Source of the DNA: Bacteroidia bacterium
GTDB taxonomy: Bacteria > Bacteroidota > Bacteroidia > Bacteroidales > UBA12481
Direction: 5' to 3'
Assembly (NCBI GenBank): GCA_026391235.1
Contig: JAPLDV010000530.1
Coordinates: forward strand, 1 to 12,113
Length of the DNA: 12,113 nt
The stretch's first letter is position 1. Each line of letters opens with the position of its first letter. Below, in pieces: positions 1-6,466 of this stretch. The position numbers were made by a program, and so were the translations under genes. The notes beneath the pieces are model-generated. The model saw only the letters and a list, made by a program, of their open reading frames with translations, was not told the origin of the DNA and made no database searches.

Positions 1-1130
1 TTGCGTTTGGCAGGTAAGATTATATCATTGATCTCCAAACAGTTGCTGTCGAGGTTTTCCTTTAAATCGACAATCTGATGAACATGAACCGATAACCCCT
101 GATCTTCGTTGAAGAACACCGGGTGCACGATGCCATCGATATCATTCAGGAAATGCCTTCGTGCGAGTGTATCAGGGGGACAAGGAGGATATTTTTTGAG
201 CTTGAAAATTTTCCCTGTTTTCTTGCTGTAAACCATAACGCCTCCCTTATTGGGTGCAATGCGTGTGCTTAATATCAGGTAATCTGGTAATTCCGTCATA
301 CTGCTGATATTGGAATAATCCATCATTTGCTTGTGCAATCCCGATACCAGGTAGGGCCCCGGCAAATGGTCGGCTTCAATGGGAAAAACGAAACGGGGCA
401 CCAGGTTGCCTTTCAATTCTCCGTAAAGGGTATCAAATGAAAATTGCCGGAACTGGATGGATCCGTTCAGAAGATAGAAGTCGCCGGATCCCCATGCATA
501 TCCGTTGCCGGTATACTGAGGGGAATTGACCGGATACAATGAATCCAGCTGATGAAATTCGCTGTCTGTTTTACGGATCAGGTGGTAGTTCTTCTTTTCC
601 AGCAACGGATATTCGATCCGTAAAAAAATCTCGTTTGAATTTTTAATAACAATGTCGGCTACATCACCACCAAGAATTTCCTTGTATTTAAAGGTGCTGA
701 CTACATTACCCTCATAATCATATTTGAGTAGCAGGTCCTTTTGGTAGTCATTAAGCAGGATATAGGTTTCACCTGGATCGGCAGCATAGTTTGACAAACT
801 GGTATATTCCTGCGGGCCTTTTCCTTCAGCGCCGATTTTCCGGATAAACTTGCCTTTCCGGTCGAACAGGAAAATCTGGCTTGGATTATAAGACTGAACA
901 GCCAGGATATATTTTTCCCCAACCTGGAAATTAGCGTAGGAAAAAAGGCACTCAGGTGTGGTTTCAAGTTTAACGTATTCGACGTCATCAACAATTTCGC
1001 TCAGCCGGAACTCCTTTTCGGTTTTGAGGCCGTCGAGGATTTTGATGGTGGTGAGGGCGGATTGCTTTTGTTGCTGGCAGGAGGCGATCATGAACAAAGA
1101 GAAGAACAGCAATGGCAGCGGTCGTGACAT
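1..1130 (-). CDS. 6-bladed beta-propeller lipoprotein (paralogue 1), 3' end cut by window edge
   Basis: The frame is open from an ATG at 1130 to the left edge: 376 residues with no stop, so the C-terminus is missing, probably by about 25-30 residues judging from its paralogue at 2860-4074. The N-terminus is a lipoprotein signal: hydrophobic residues 5-16, then a lipobox ending IASC with Cys18, predicting a lipid-anchored exported protein. Residues 31-64 (ILDGLKTEKEFRLSEIVD..., ending ...ETTPECLFS) are almost identical to the paralogue. The body has repeating blade-like segments such as QIFLFDRKGKFIRKIG followed by GKGPQEY, typical of the Bacteroidota 6-bladed beta-propeller family (DUF5128-like). 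The molecular role of this family is unknown; scaffolding or ligand binding at the cell surface is only a guess. It is preceded by a TATCTTTA box shared with the paralogue. The start is supported by the matching MSRP N-terminus in both copies. Confidence 0.85.
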   Translation of the reverse strand, partial: MSRPLPLLFFSLFMIASCQQQKQSALTTIKILDGLKTEKEFRLSEIVDDVEYVKLETTPECLFSYANFQVGEKYILAVQSYNPSQIFLFDRKGKFIRKIGAEGKGPQEYTSLSNYAADPGETYILLNDYQKDLLLKYDYEGNVVSTFKYKEILGGDVADIVIKNSNEIFLRIEYPLLEKKNYHLIRKTDSEFHQLDSLYPVNSPQYTGNGYAWGSGDFYLLNGSIQFRQFSFDTLYGELKGNLVPRFVFPIEADHLPGPYLVSGLHKQMMDYSNISSMTELPDYLILSTRIAPNKGGVMVYSKKTGKIFKLKKYPPCPPDTLARRHFLNDIDGIVHPVFFNEDQGLSVHVHQIVDLKENLDSNCLEINDIILPAKR

Positions 1131-1152
1131 GTTGTTTGGTTTTGATGGTGGA

Positions 1153-1160
1153 TAAAGATA
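1153..1160 (-). promoter_or_regulatory. Putative -7 box of beta-propeller gene 1
   Basis: On the minus strand the sequence reads TATCTTTA, one mismatch from the Bacteroidota -7 consensus TAnnTTTG, 22 bp upstream of the ATG at 1130. The surrounding AATTTCCnGTATCTTTATCC block is conserved upstream of the paralogue at 4100-4107, while the DNA beyond it diverges. That conservation is the main support. A TTTGG lies about 22 bp further upstream as a possible -33 element. Confidence 0.45.
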
Positions 1161-1192
1161 CAGGAAATTATACGCCGGCCTCCAAACCCACG

Positions 1193-1334
1193 CTCACACC
1201 CACACCTTTCCTTTAACTATTCACCATTGTTCGTAGGGGCGACCCTTGAGGTAGCCCTTGCCAAAAAAATACATTGGGCGACCGCAAGGGTTGCCCCTAC
1301 AGATGAATATCACCGAAATAGGTGTGAGTGTGAG
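1193..1334. repeat. Nested inverted repeats between hipA and beta-propeller gene 1
   Basis: The outer arms are CTCACACCCACACC (1193-1206) and GGTGTGAGTGTGAG (1321-1334), complementary with one mismatch. The inner arms are GTAGGGGCGACCCTTG (1233-1248) and CAAGGGTTGCCCCTAC (1285-1300), 16 bp with one mismatch. Inside the right half, GGGCGACC and GGTTGCCC form a further small hairpin. The 240 bp between 1131 and 1370 contain no gene. The structure lies just downstream of the hipA stop, so it could end hipBA transcription, although no U-tract follows. GTAGGGGCGACC-type ends are reminiscent of dispersed palindromes in other bacteria; that is memory, not a search. Confidence 0.7.
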
Positions 1335-1370
1335 TGTGAGCCACAGAGTTGAAAGATCTGAAGGAACGGA

Positions 1371-2456
1371 TTAAAATTCATCACAATAGGTGGTTTTAAT
1401 TTCGTCATAAATCACTTGCGCCTGTTTCTTAGGAAATCCTGCATTTTCGGCGGCTTCAAGCATATCAGCAGGTTCGGGGTTGCCTTTGCCATTGATGGTG
1501 GTGCAGTGATTTCCGTTGAATCCATCGCTAGGAACGAGATCGTACGCAGGTGAAAGGCCCCAGGTTCCGTCCTTGAAAAGAAAAGAGAAGTTTTTGGCGT
1601 GGTCATCCTTGTTGCCGGAGAGAACATTGAATACCATCAGCCGGTACATTTTGGAAACTTCTTCCATGTTGCGGGTCAGGATCATTGTGGCTTTCATGAG
1701 ATCAGTGTAATCGAGGGAGGGAAGCCGGTGGCTGGCATACAGCAGTCCGCCGGCGGTATGCATGTGATATCGGATGTCGCCTTCACGATCGAACCTGCGG
1801 GCACCGAAATATTTGCCTTCGAATAGCCTGGTTTCAGGCATCTCAATGCCGCATTTTTTTGCATTCAGGGAGCATTGATATTCAATGGCTCCGATAACTT
1901 TCGGGTCATTCGCCGACCGGAATTTCACCAGCCAGTGCTGCCCGTCAACCGTGATCAGCACTTTCGGACTGGCCCCACCGGAAGATCCGTTTTTGCGAAA
2001 CAACAGTTCGAAATCACCGGAGTTATCCTCGCTGAGAATCTTTTCGACTTCACCGGCCAGATAGTTCAGATCAGTATTATCCGCATCACCACCTAAAGTA
2101 TTTTCGGGGTGGTAGGTCAGGGCTCCCATGCCGGAACTCCCGACAATGCTCAGCCGGTCGAGCGGTGATAGGGTACCCGGACGAATTCCTTCCCTTATCA
2201 GCATCCTGTCGAGCAGCAGGTTACCCCAGCCATCGGGAAGACTGTCGTTGAAGACTCCGAATAACCCGTTAAAGGGGTCCGGCCTGGCTGTAAAAGCACC
2301 CGACCGGAGCGGCAGGTAAAAGGGTGAAATGGAGAAACCGGTTTCGATCCAACCGGCATCGTACTCGAAAACACACCTTCGATCAGGCGCCATGGCTAAC
2401 CGCCCGACAGTTTTTCCATCCATGCAGACCCTCAGGATATCAATTGGTTTAAGCAT
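1371..2456 (-). CDS. hipA: HipA-family serine/threonine kinase toxin
   Basis: 361 residues, shorter than E. coli HipA (about 440). The N-terminal couple_hipA-type region is roughly residues 5-115. The kinase-like core follows: glycine-rich NGSSGGASPK at 156-165 matches the nucleotide-binding/phosphorylation loop region, LVKF at 176-179 supplies the conserved lysine, NKDDHAKN at 282-289 is the catalytic D-x-H-x-x-N motif (Asp284), and AYDLVPS at 304-310 contains the metal-binding Asp (DFG-like). All key motifs are present, so the kinase is probably active. E. coli HipA phosphorylates glutamyl-tRNA synthetase and causes growth arrest and persistence; the target here is unknown. Its ATG overlaps the end of hipB by 8 bp, the usual antitoxin-first arrangement with translational coupling. 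It sits between two paralogous lipoprotein genes. Confidence 0.9.
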   Translation of the reverse strand: MLKPIDILRVCMDGKTVGRLAMAPDRRCVFEYDAGWIETGFSISPFYLPLRSGAFTARPDPFNGLFGVFNDSLPDGWGNLLLDRMLIREGIRPGTLSPLDRLSIVGSSGMGALTYHPENTLGGDADNTDLNYLAGEVEKILSEDNSGDFELLFRKNGSSGGASPKVLITVDGQHWLVKFRSANDPKVIGAIEYQCSLNAKKCGIEMPETRLFEGKYFGARRFDREGDIRYHMHTAGGLLYASHRLPSLDYTDLMKATMILTRNMEEVSKMYRLMVFNVLSGNKDDHAKNFSFLFKDGTWGLSPAYDLVPSDGFNGNHCTTINGKGNPEPADMLEAAENAGFPKKQAQVIYDEIKTTYCDEF

Positions 2457-2811
2457 TTTTCCTGCCTCTTTTCCGTGTTTTAGGTTCTTTAACTTTCATT
2501 AGTTCATCAATGCTCTGGTACTGCTTCTGTGCGAAAAGTCGGTGAAACTCATCTGTTGCACCCAGAGTTACCGCGATCATCAGAAGATGTTTTAATGATA
2601 TTTCCGATTGGCTTTCAAACCGCTTTAATGTACCCAGAGCTACCCCTGAACGCTTTGCCAGTGCCTGCTGCGATAAGTCGGCATCGAGCCGCCGTTGCTT
2701 CATGTTCCGGGCAATCTGATGGGCAATGGCCTTTGGATTGAAATCATCCAGTAGGGGCAGATAATTATCTGTCTCTGAAATATCGGTTAATATGTTATCT
2801 GTTACAGCCAT
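2449..2811 (-). CDS. hipB: HipB-type XRE helix-turn-helix antitoxin
   Basis: 120 residues. Residues about 30-85 form a Cro/C1-type HTH: RNMKQRRLDADLSQQALAKR continues into SGVALGTLKRFESQSE, with the typical 'LSQQALAKRSGV' recognition pattern. The first 28 residues are acidic and lack an obvious fold; the last ten (KTRKRGRKNA) are strongly basic and may contact DNA or the toxin. By analogy with known HipB proteins it should bind HipA to neutralise it and repress the hipBA promoter. It overlaps hipA by 8 bp. A TACCTTTG box ends only 4 bp before the ATG, and a 26-bp perfect palindrome lies 27 bp upstream. If the ATG at 2811 is wrong, a shorter protein is possible, but no other start before the HTH looks better. 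Confidence 0.87.
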   Translation of the reverse strand: MAVTDNILTDISETDNYLPLLDDFNPKAIAHQIARNMKQRRLDADLSQQALAKRSGVALGTLKRFESQSEISLKHLLMIAVTLGATDEFHRLFAQKQYQSIDELMKVKEPKTRKRGRKNA

Positions 2812-2815
2812 TATT

Positions 2816-2823
2816 CAAAGGTA
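2816..2823 (-). promoter_or_regulatory. Putative -7 box directly before hipB
   Basis: The minus strand reads TACCTTTG, a full match to TAnnTTTG, separated from the hipB ATG by only 4 bp. If used, transcription would start at or very near the A of the ATG, giving a leaderless mRNA. No convincing TTG was found 19-21 bp upstream, so this stays tentative. Confidence 0.35.
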
Positions 2824-2837
2824 CGAATAATATATTA

Positions 2838-2863
2838 GTAGAGACGGATATATCCGTCTCTAC
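2838..2863. repeat. 26-bp perfect palindrome at the end of beta-propeller gene 2
   Basis: The half-sequence GTAGAGACGGATA (2838-2850) is followed directly by its exact reverse complement (2851-2863). It covers the TAG stop of the propeller gene at 2860-2862 and lies 27 bp upstream of hipB. It could be a terminator stem, a HipB binding site, or a member of a dispersed palindrome family. The centre GGATA/TATCC contains both half-sites of the E. coli HipB operator (TATCC-N8-GGATA) but in opposite order and without spacer. Confidence 0.8.
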
Positions 2864-4074
2864 AATTTTAGATGAAAAATCTGCAGGATCGGGTTGTCAT
2901 CTACCTTGCTTGCCTTAATCAGGTCGATGAATTGCTTCCGCCTGTTAGGAAACTTTATTGCAGATGGCTCCTGCCTGCCATTTTCGATATAGTCTTTCAT
3001 TTCGATGACCTCATGGCTCTGGACAAGGAACTCCTGGTCTTCCGGCCAAAATGAGGGATTTCCAGGATTAATCATACCATCAATGTCATTCAGCACTTGT
3101 TCCCTTTGAAACGTCTTATTATTACGGGAAACGGTATATTTTTTCAACAGGAACAGATCGCCGGCGGACTTTGAATAAACCATATAACCGCCACGGTCCG
3201 GAGCAACCTGAGCATAAAAAATCAGAAAGCCGTGAAATTCCTTGATACAGCTTATTTCGGAGTAATCTTCTGAGTTTTTATGAATGCTGTGGATTACGTA
3301 AGGTCCAGGCAAGTGATCCTTTCTGATCGGAAAAAATATCCGGGGCATCAATTTGCCGCGGATTTCACTGTAAAGGGTATCGTGCGAGTAAGGTCTGTAC
3401 TGAACCACACCATCGTTCAGATACAGTTCTCCGGAACCCCAGGTCCGGCCGATATCCGGAGTGATTCCGGTGGTGACCGGAAAGAGTGAATCCGTTTGCC
3501 TGAGATTCCCGTCGAGTTTCCTCAGCAAGGGAAAATTCTTTTTGTCGAGCAGCGGAAAGTCCAGTGAAATCCAGACCTCATCCGGTTTTTTTATGAGGAG
3601 ACAAGCTACTCCAGCCTGTAGAAATTCCCTGGCTTTAAACCGTGCGGTCGCCCTCCCGTCCATGTCAAATTTTATGATCTGACCTTGCCCGTAATCACTG
3701 GTCAGGATATAATTTTCCTCCGGATCCATTATGGCCGGGTCAATCCTGACATATTCATCGGGACCTTTCCCGGTCCGCCCGATTTTCCGTATATACTTTC
3801 CGGACCGGGTAAACAGGAAAATTTGTTTGGGGTTATCCTGGGTAACCAGAATGTAGTTTTTCCCGATCATGTATGCAGCTTCAGAAAAGAGGCATTCGGG
3901 GGTAGTCTCCAGTTTTACATACTCAACGCCGTCAACGATTTCGCTGAGCCGGAACTCCTTTTCTGTTTTCAGGCCGTCGAGGATATCGATGGTTATGAGA
4001 TCGGTTTTCTTTTGGTGGCGGCAGGCGGTGAACAGTAAAAGGGATAAAAACATTGAAATCACCGGACGGGACAT
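2860..4074 (-). CDS. 6-bladed beta-propeller lipoprotein (paralogue 2)
   Basis: 404 residues from the ATG at 4074. The frame extends upstream to 4146, but that part is translated CACACC repeat (MWVWVW...) and runs through the conserved promoter block, so it is not coding; MSRP also matches the start of paralogue 1. The signal peptide ends in a lipobox FTAC with Cys18. Residues 31-64 differ from paralogue 1 at one position (Gly49 for Asp49). Blade-like segments follow, for example QIFLFTRSGKYIRKIG then GKGPDEY. The family (DUF5128-like beta-propellers) is abundant in Bacteroidota and has no established function; lipid anchoring outside the inner membrane is predicted. The stop lies inside the 2838-2863 palindrome. 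It is separated from the barrel gene upstream by 242 bp, so it is probably transcribed on its own. Confidence 0.87.
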   Translation of the reverse strand: MSRPVISMFLSLLLFTACRHQKKTDLITIDILDGLKTEKEFRLSEIVDGVEYVKLETTPECLFSEAAYMIGKNYILVTQDNPKQIFLFTRSGKYIRKIGRTGKGPDEYVRIDPAIMDPEENYILTSDYGQGQIIKFDMDGRATARFKAREFLQAGVACLLIKKPDEVWISLDFPLLDKKNFPLLRKLDGNLRQTDSLFPVTTGITPDIGRTWGSGELYLNDGVVQYRPYSHDTLYSEIRGKLMPRIFFPIRKDHLPGPYVIHSIHKNSEDYSEISCIKEFHGFLIFYAQVAPDRGGYMVYSKSAGDLFLLKKYTVSRNNKTFQREQVLNDIDGMINPGNPSFWPEDQEFLVQSHEVIEMKDYIENGRQEPSAIKFPNRRKQFIDLIKASKVDDNPILQIFHLKL

Positions 4075-4099
4075 AGTGTTTGGGTTTTGGTTGGCCGGA

Positions 4100-4107
4100 T
4101 AAAGATA
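4100..4107 (-). promoter_or_regulatory. Putative -7 box of beta-propeller gene 2
   Basis: The minus strand reads TATCTTTA, identical to the box before paralogue 1 and embedded in the same AATTTCCnGTATCTTTATCC context, 25 bp upstream of the ATG at 4074. Further upstream the two regions share GGCCGG and then become CACACC-rich. Confidence 0.45.
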
Positions 4108-4128
4108 CTGGAAATTCCACTCCGGCCT

Positions 4129-4146
4129 CCACACCCACACCCACAC
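4129..4146. repeat. CCACAC hexamer tandem repeat
   Basis: Three perfect CCACAC units, followed by the variants CCCAAACTCACACCC to 4160. The same kind of CACACC-rich tract lies at 1193-1206 upstream of the paralogous lipoprotein gene, so it belongs to the shared upstream region of both copies. Confidence 0.6.
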
Positions 4147-4175
4147 CCAAACTCACACCCATTTCCCCTCGGAGC

Positions 4176-4291
4176 CTTGTCATCCCGGCGGAAGCCGGAA
4201 CCCCGTCGCACTACTCCGAGGGAAAAGTGGTCATGCTCTGGCAGAATGCCGTGGTAAGGAACGGGGTCCCCGCTTTCGCGGGGATGACAAG
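4176..4291. repeat. REP-like inverted pair (BIME-like element)
   Basis: The left end begins CTTGTCATCCC (4176-4186) and the right end is its reverse complement GGGATGACAAG (4281-4291). Each arm carries its own hairpin: CCGGC-GGAA-GCCGG (4185-4198) and TCCCCGC-TTTC-GCGGGGA (4267-4284). The arms correspond to each other over about 31 bp as diverged inverted copies. The element lies just downstream of the barrel gene stop (4317) and could help end the exporter operon or stabilise its mRNA. GTCATCCCCGCGAAAGCGGG-type sequences are known REP elements in other phyla. No REP-associated transposase gene is in the window. Confidence 0.7.
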
Positions 4292-4316
4292 TGCCCTTGC
4301 AGACCTGTTACGTTTA

Positions 4317-5450
4317 TTAGAAGCTCCACTTCAGCCTCAGAAATCCCAGTGTAGCTTTCTGTTTTAAGCCTTGTTGTAATTCAACCGTGAAATACTGCAG
4401 GATGAACGAGAGATCGAGGTCGTTGCGTAGGGAAAGGTCAAGTGATGGCCCGGCAAAAAACCCGTCGAGTTTCGGGAAGTACATCGCTGCCAAACCGGTA
4501 TTGAAAATCGGCGTGACCGGGTAAGCCAGGTTGGCAAAGAAGGTATGGGGTGCGAGGGAAAGGTCGCGTACGGTAAGGTTCCGGTAGTAAAAGTCGGTAA
4601 AACTGTTCAGGCTGATCTGTTCAGCTGCCTGGTTATAGAGATATTCAACCTGGATATTCAGCTGAAAGGAAGTTAGATAACTTATGCCGCCGCCTGCAAT
4701 GATTACCGGATCCGGAAGTGAATTCTTCTTTAATGGCCGCAGGTAGGTAAGTTCCCCATTCAGCGAAACCGGGCCGATGTATCCTGAAAATCCTGCTCCG
4801 GCAACGATCTCATTTTCATCCATCACTCCGCCAATTGCCTGAAAATCATATCCGCCGGCTGAAAAACGTAGCAATCCGGCATAACTGGCCTGATCGGAAC
4901 TGTTCATTTTACCGACCACCTCCAGGTGTGCCGATGGGGTAAAGTAATATTGCAGCCTGATCGCATCACTTCCCGGTCGCTCCACATAGTCGAAATCAAA
5001 GAAGCTGTAAGCATTGAAGATGTCGTTCGGGTTCCACACGAAGTTCATTCCCCAGTTGATCCGCTGGCGGCCGACGGTGGCCTGGAACTTCCCCAGGTTC
5101 AGATCGATATACGCTCGGTCGATCGAGGTATTCAGGATGAAGGAGGTATCCGAAACGAGATTCCAGCTCATATCGGTCCAGCCGCGGTCGCGTCCGATCA
5201 TTTCCTCATACCCCGGGAAATATTTCACAGTCTCGCCAAATAGAAAGCGGTTCCTCACCTCCACGGCCGCATTTACATGTGATCCGCATCCGGCTTTAAA
5301 ATTTAGGCGGTTGTGCAACAGGTTGTCGATTGTCCAGGGACCGTCGATCTTTTCGAACATTACCGACTGCATATTGGAGAGGTAGCCGTTGGTTGAGGCG
5401 ATGAGCTGCGCGGGAGAACGGTGGGGCAGGAACAGCAGAAACGCCAGCAT
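4317..5450 (-). CDS. Outer-membrane beta-barrel protein (DUF1302/porin-like), start uncertain
   Basis: 377 residues from the ATG at 5450: a short hydrophobic stretch (LAFLLFL) then SPAQ, a likely signal-peptidase site. The mature part shows alternating hydrophobic/polar strands and many aromatics, and ends KWSF with a terminal Phe, all typical of an outer-membrane barrel. VGRQRINWG (126-134) and PNDIFN (141-146) resemble motifs of DUF1302/alginate-export-like porins. It is the last gene of the exporter block, so it is a candidate outer-membrane exit or acceptor for the ABC/LolA-like machinery. The start is a puzzle: the frame is open to 5726, and a repeat (5461-5647) lies between an ATG at 5669, only 10 bp after the ATPase stop, and the hydrophobic segment. 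A TTG at 5486 would give a better signal peptide with Arg/His in its n-region. Confidence 0.78.
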   Translation of the reverse strand: MLAFLLFLPHRSPAQLIASTNGYLSNMQSVMFEKIDGPWTIDNLLHNRLNFKAGCGSHVNAAVEVRNRFLFGETVKYFPGYEEMIGRDRGWTDMSWNLVSDTSFILNTSIDRAYIDLNLGKFQATVGRQRINWGMNFVWNPNDIFNAYSFFDFDYVERPGSDAIRLQYYFTPSAHLEVVGKMNSSDQASYAGLLRFSAGGYDFQAIGGVMDENEIVAGAGFSGYIGPVSLNGELTYLRPLKKNSLPDPVIIAGGGISYLTSFQLNIQVEYLYNQAAEQISLNSFTDFYYRNLTVRDLSLAPHTFFANLAYPVTPIFNTGLAAMYFPKLDGFFAGPSLDLSLRNDLDLSFILQYFTVELQQGLKQKATLGFLRLKWSF

Positions 5451-5460
5451 AAAGAACAAT

Positions 5461-5647
5461 GACGAGTGACGAGTGACGAGTGACAAGGAACCCTCTAGAG
5501 GCGCATACTTGCGTCTATCGAAAATGACAAGTGACACGATCCACCTCACCCCCGGCCCCTCTCCCGCGCTCGCAAGCTCGTGGGAGAGGGGAGTCAGCAC
5601 CTGCATGCCTCTCTGGTCACTCGTCACTCGTAACTTGTCACTAGTCC
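5461..5647. repeat. Inverted repeat of GAGTGAC heptads enclosing a strong hairpin
   Basis: The left arm ACGAGTGACGAGTGAC (5462-5477) and right arm GTCACTCGTCACTCGT (5616-5631) are perfectly complementary, and both consist of tandem 7-bp units. Between them lie CTCTAGAG, GCGCATACTTGCGTC and a 10-bp perfect stem CCCCTCTCCC (5556-5565) / GGGAGAGGGG (5582-5591). The unit sits between the ATPase stop and the hydrophobic signal segment of the barrel gene, and its minus-strand frame is open throughout, so it reads as an in-frame N-terminal extension. Its general look is that of a non-autonomous dispersed element. Confidence 0.75.
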
Positions 5648-5679
5648 TGCCAAAGAAAATCGGTTCCATAGTCAATGAG

Positions 5680-6375
5680 TTAATGCTCGGGGTAATCGAC
5701 ATCACTGTGCACCAGACCATCTTCAACGGTAATCACGCGGTGCGCCTTGGCAACCACCCGGGCATCATGGGTGGAGAAGATGAAGGTGATTTTCTCATCG
5801 TGATTGAGCTTCTCCATGATGTCCAGCAGGGTTTCTGCCGATTTGGAGTCAAGATTGGCGGTAGGCTCATCGGCCAGGATAAATTTAGGCTTTGATGCCA
5901 GGGCCCGGGCTACGGCCACCCGCTGTTGCTGTCCGCCCGAAAGCTTGCCCGGCCGTGCATTCATGCGGTCGCCGAGTCCAACCTGGTTGAGCAAATCTTT
6001 GGCCCGCTCCAGCCGTTCGGCTTTTGGCCTCCTCTGTAGATGCATGATGAACTCCACATTCTCCAGGGCTGAGAGCACCGGTATCAGGTTATAGGCCTGA
6101 AATACGAAACCGATGTTTCGCATCCTGAAATCGATGACTTCCCTCGATTTCAGACGGCTCAGATCGACCCCATCGATCAGCATGGTTCCCGAAGTAGGTT
6201 CATCCAAACCGCCGAGCATGTTCAGCAATGTGGTTTTTCCCGAGCCCGAAGGCCCAACGATGGTGGTAAACTCGCCTTCCTTAAAATTCAGGCTGATTCC
6301 GTTTATCGCCGTCACCGGCACACTGTTCCGGTCGTCGTAGATCTTTACCAGATTATTGATTTCGATGATGTTCAT
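5680..6375 (-). CDS. ABC transporter ATP-binding protein (LolD/MacB type)
   Basis: 231 residues, full length for the LolD/MacB-type ATPase family. Walker A GPSGSGKT (41-48), Q-loop Gln93 in [20 protein letters not shown], signature [15 protein letters not shown] (145-159), Walker B FILADEPT (165-172) and the switch His203 (STHDARV) are all intact, so it should hydrolyse ATP. The '[16 protein letters not shown]' stretch is characteristic of the MacB/LolD branch, which powers FtsX-like permeases by mechanotransmission rather than classic transmembrane import. It follows the two permease genes and precedes the barrel gene; the 91-bp gap upstream of it is filled with heptad repeats. LolD itself cannot be separated from other MacB-type exporters by this sequence alone, so no symbol is given. 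Confidence 0.93.
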   Translation of the reverse strand: MNIIEINNLVKIYDDRNSVPVTAINGISLNFKEGEFTTIVGPSGSGKTTLLNMLGGLDEPTSGTMLIDGVDLSRLKSREVIDFRMRNIGFVFQAYNLIPVLSALENVEFIMHLQRRPKAERLERAKDLLNQVGLGDRMNARPGKLSGGQQQRVAVARALASKPKFILADEPTANLDSKSAETLLDIMEKLNHDEKITFIFSTHDARVVAKAHRVITVEDGLVHSDVDYPEH

Positions 6376-6391
6376 GGTCGAAAAGTTGAGT

Positions 6392-6460
6392 GTTATCAGT
6401 TATCAGTTGTCGGTTGTCGGTCAATTGGCACATTGGCACATTGAATAATTGGCACATTTA
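6392..6460. repeat. Heptad/octad tandem repeats between permease 2 and the ATPase gene
   Basis: Four 7-bp units (GTTATCA twice, then GTTGTCG twice) at 6392-6419 are followed by octad-like units GGCACATT, GGCACATT, GAATAATT and GGCACATT up to about 6459. They fill most of the 91-bp gap between the permease stop (6467) and the ATPase start (6375). No promoter or gene is evident here. Confidence 0.65.
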
Positions 6461-6466
6461 AAATGG

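Noticed and set aside
1516..2319. Several plus-strand open frames opposite hipA
   Set aside because: They overlap a well-supported hipA gene, lack recognisable domains and are explained as antisense shadows.
2838..2863. Classical rho-independent terminator
   Set aside because: The stem is strong, but on the minus strand it is followed by an AT-mixed sequence and not a clear U-tract, so a terminator role is only one option.
4075..4146. Longer N-terminus for beta-propeller gene 2 starting at 4146
   Set aside because: The added residues (MWVWVW...) are translated CACACC repeat and promoter sequence, and would bury the lipoprotein signal; the paralogue starts at the equivalent of 4074.
5461..5647. 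Insertion sequence
   Set aside because: It is short, has no transposase frame and no clear target-site duplication could be identified by eye.
5451..5726. Longer barrel protein starting at 5726
   Set aside because: It would overlap the ATPase coding end and place about 90 residues of repeat-derived sequence before the signal peptide.
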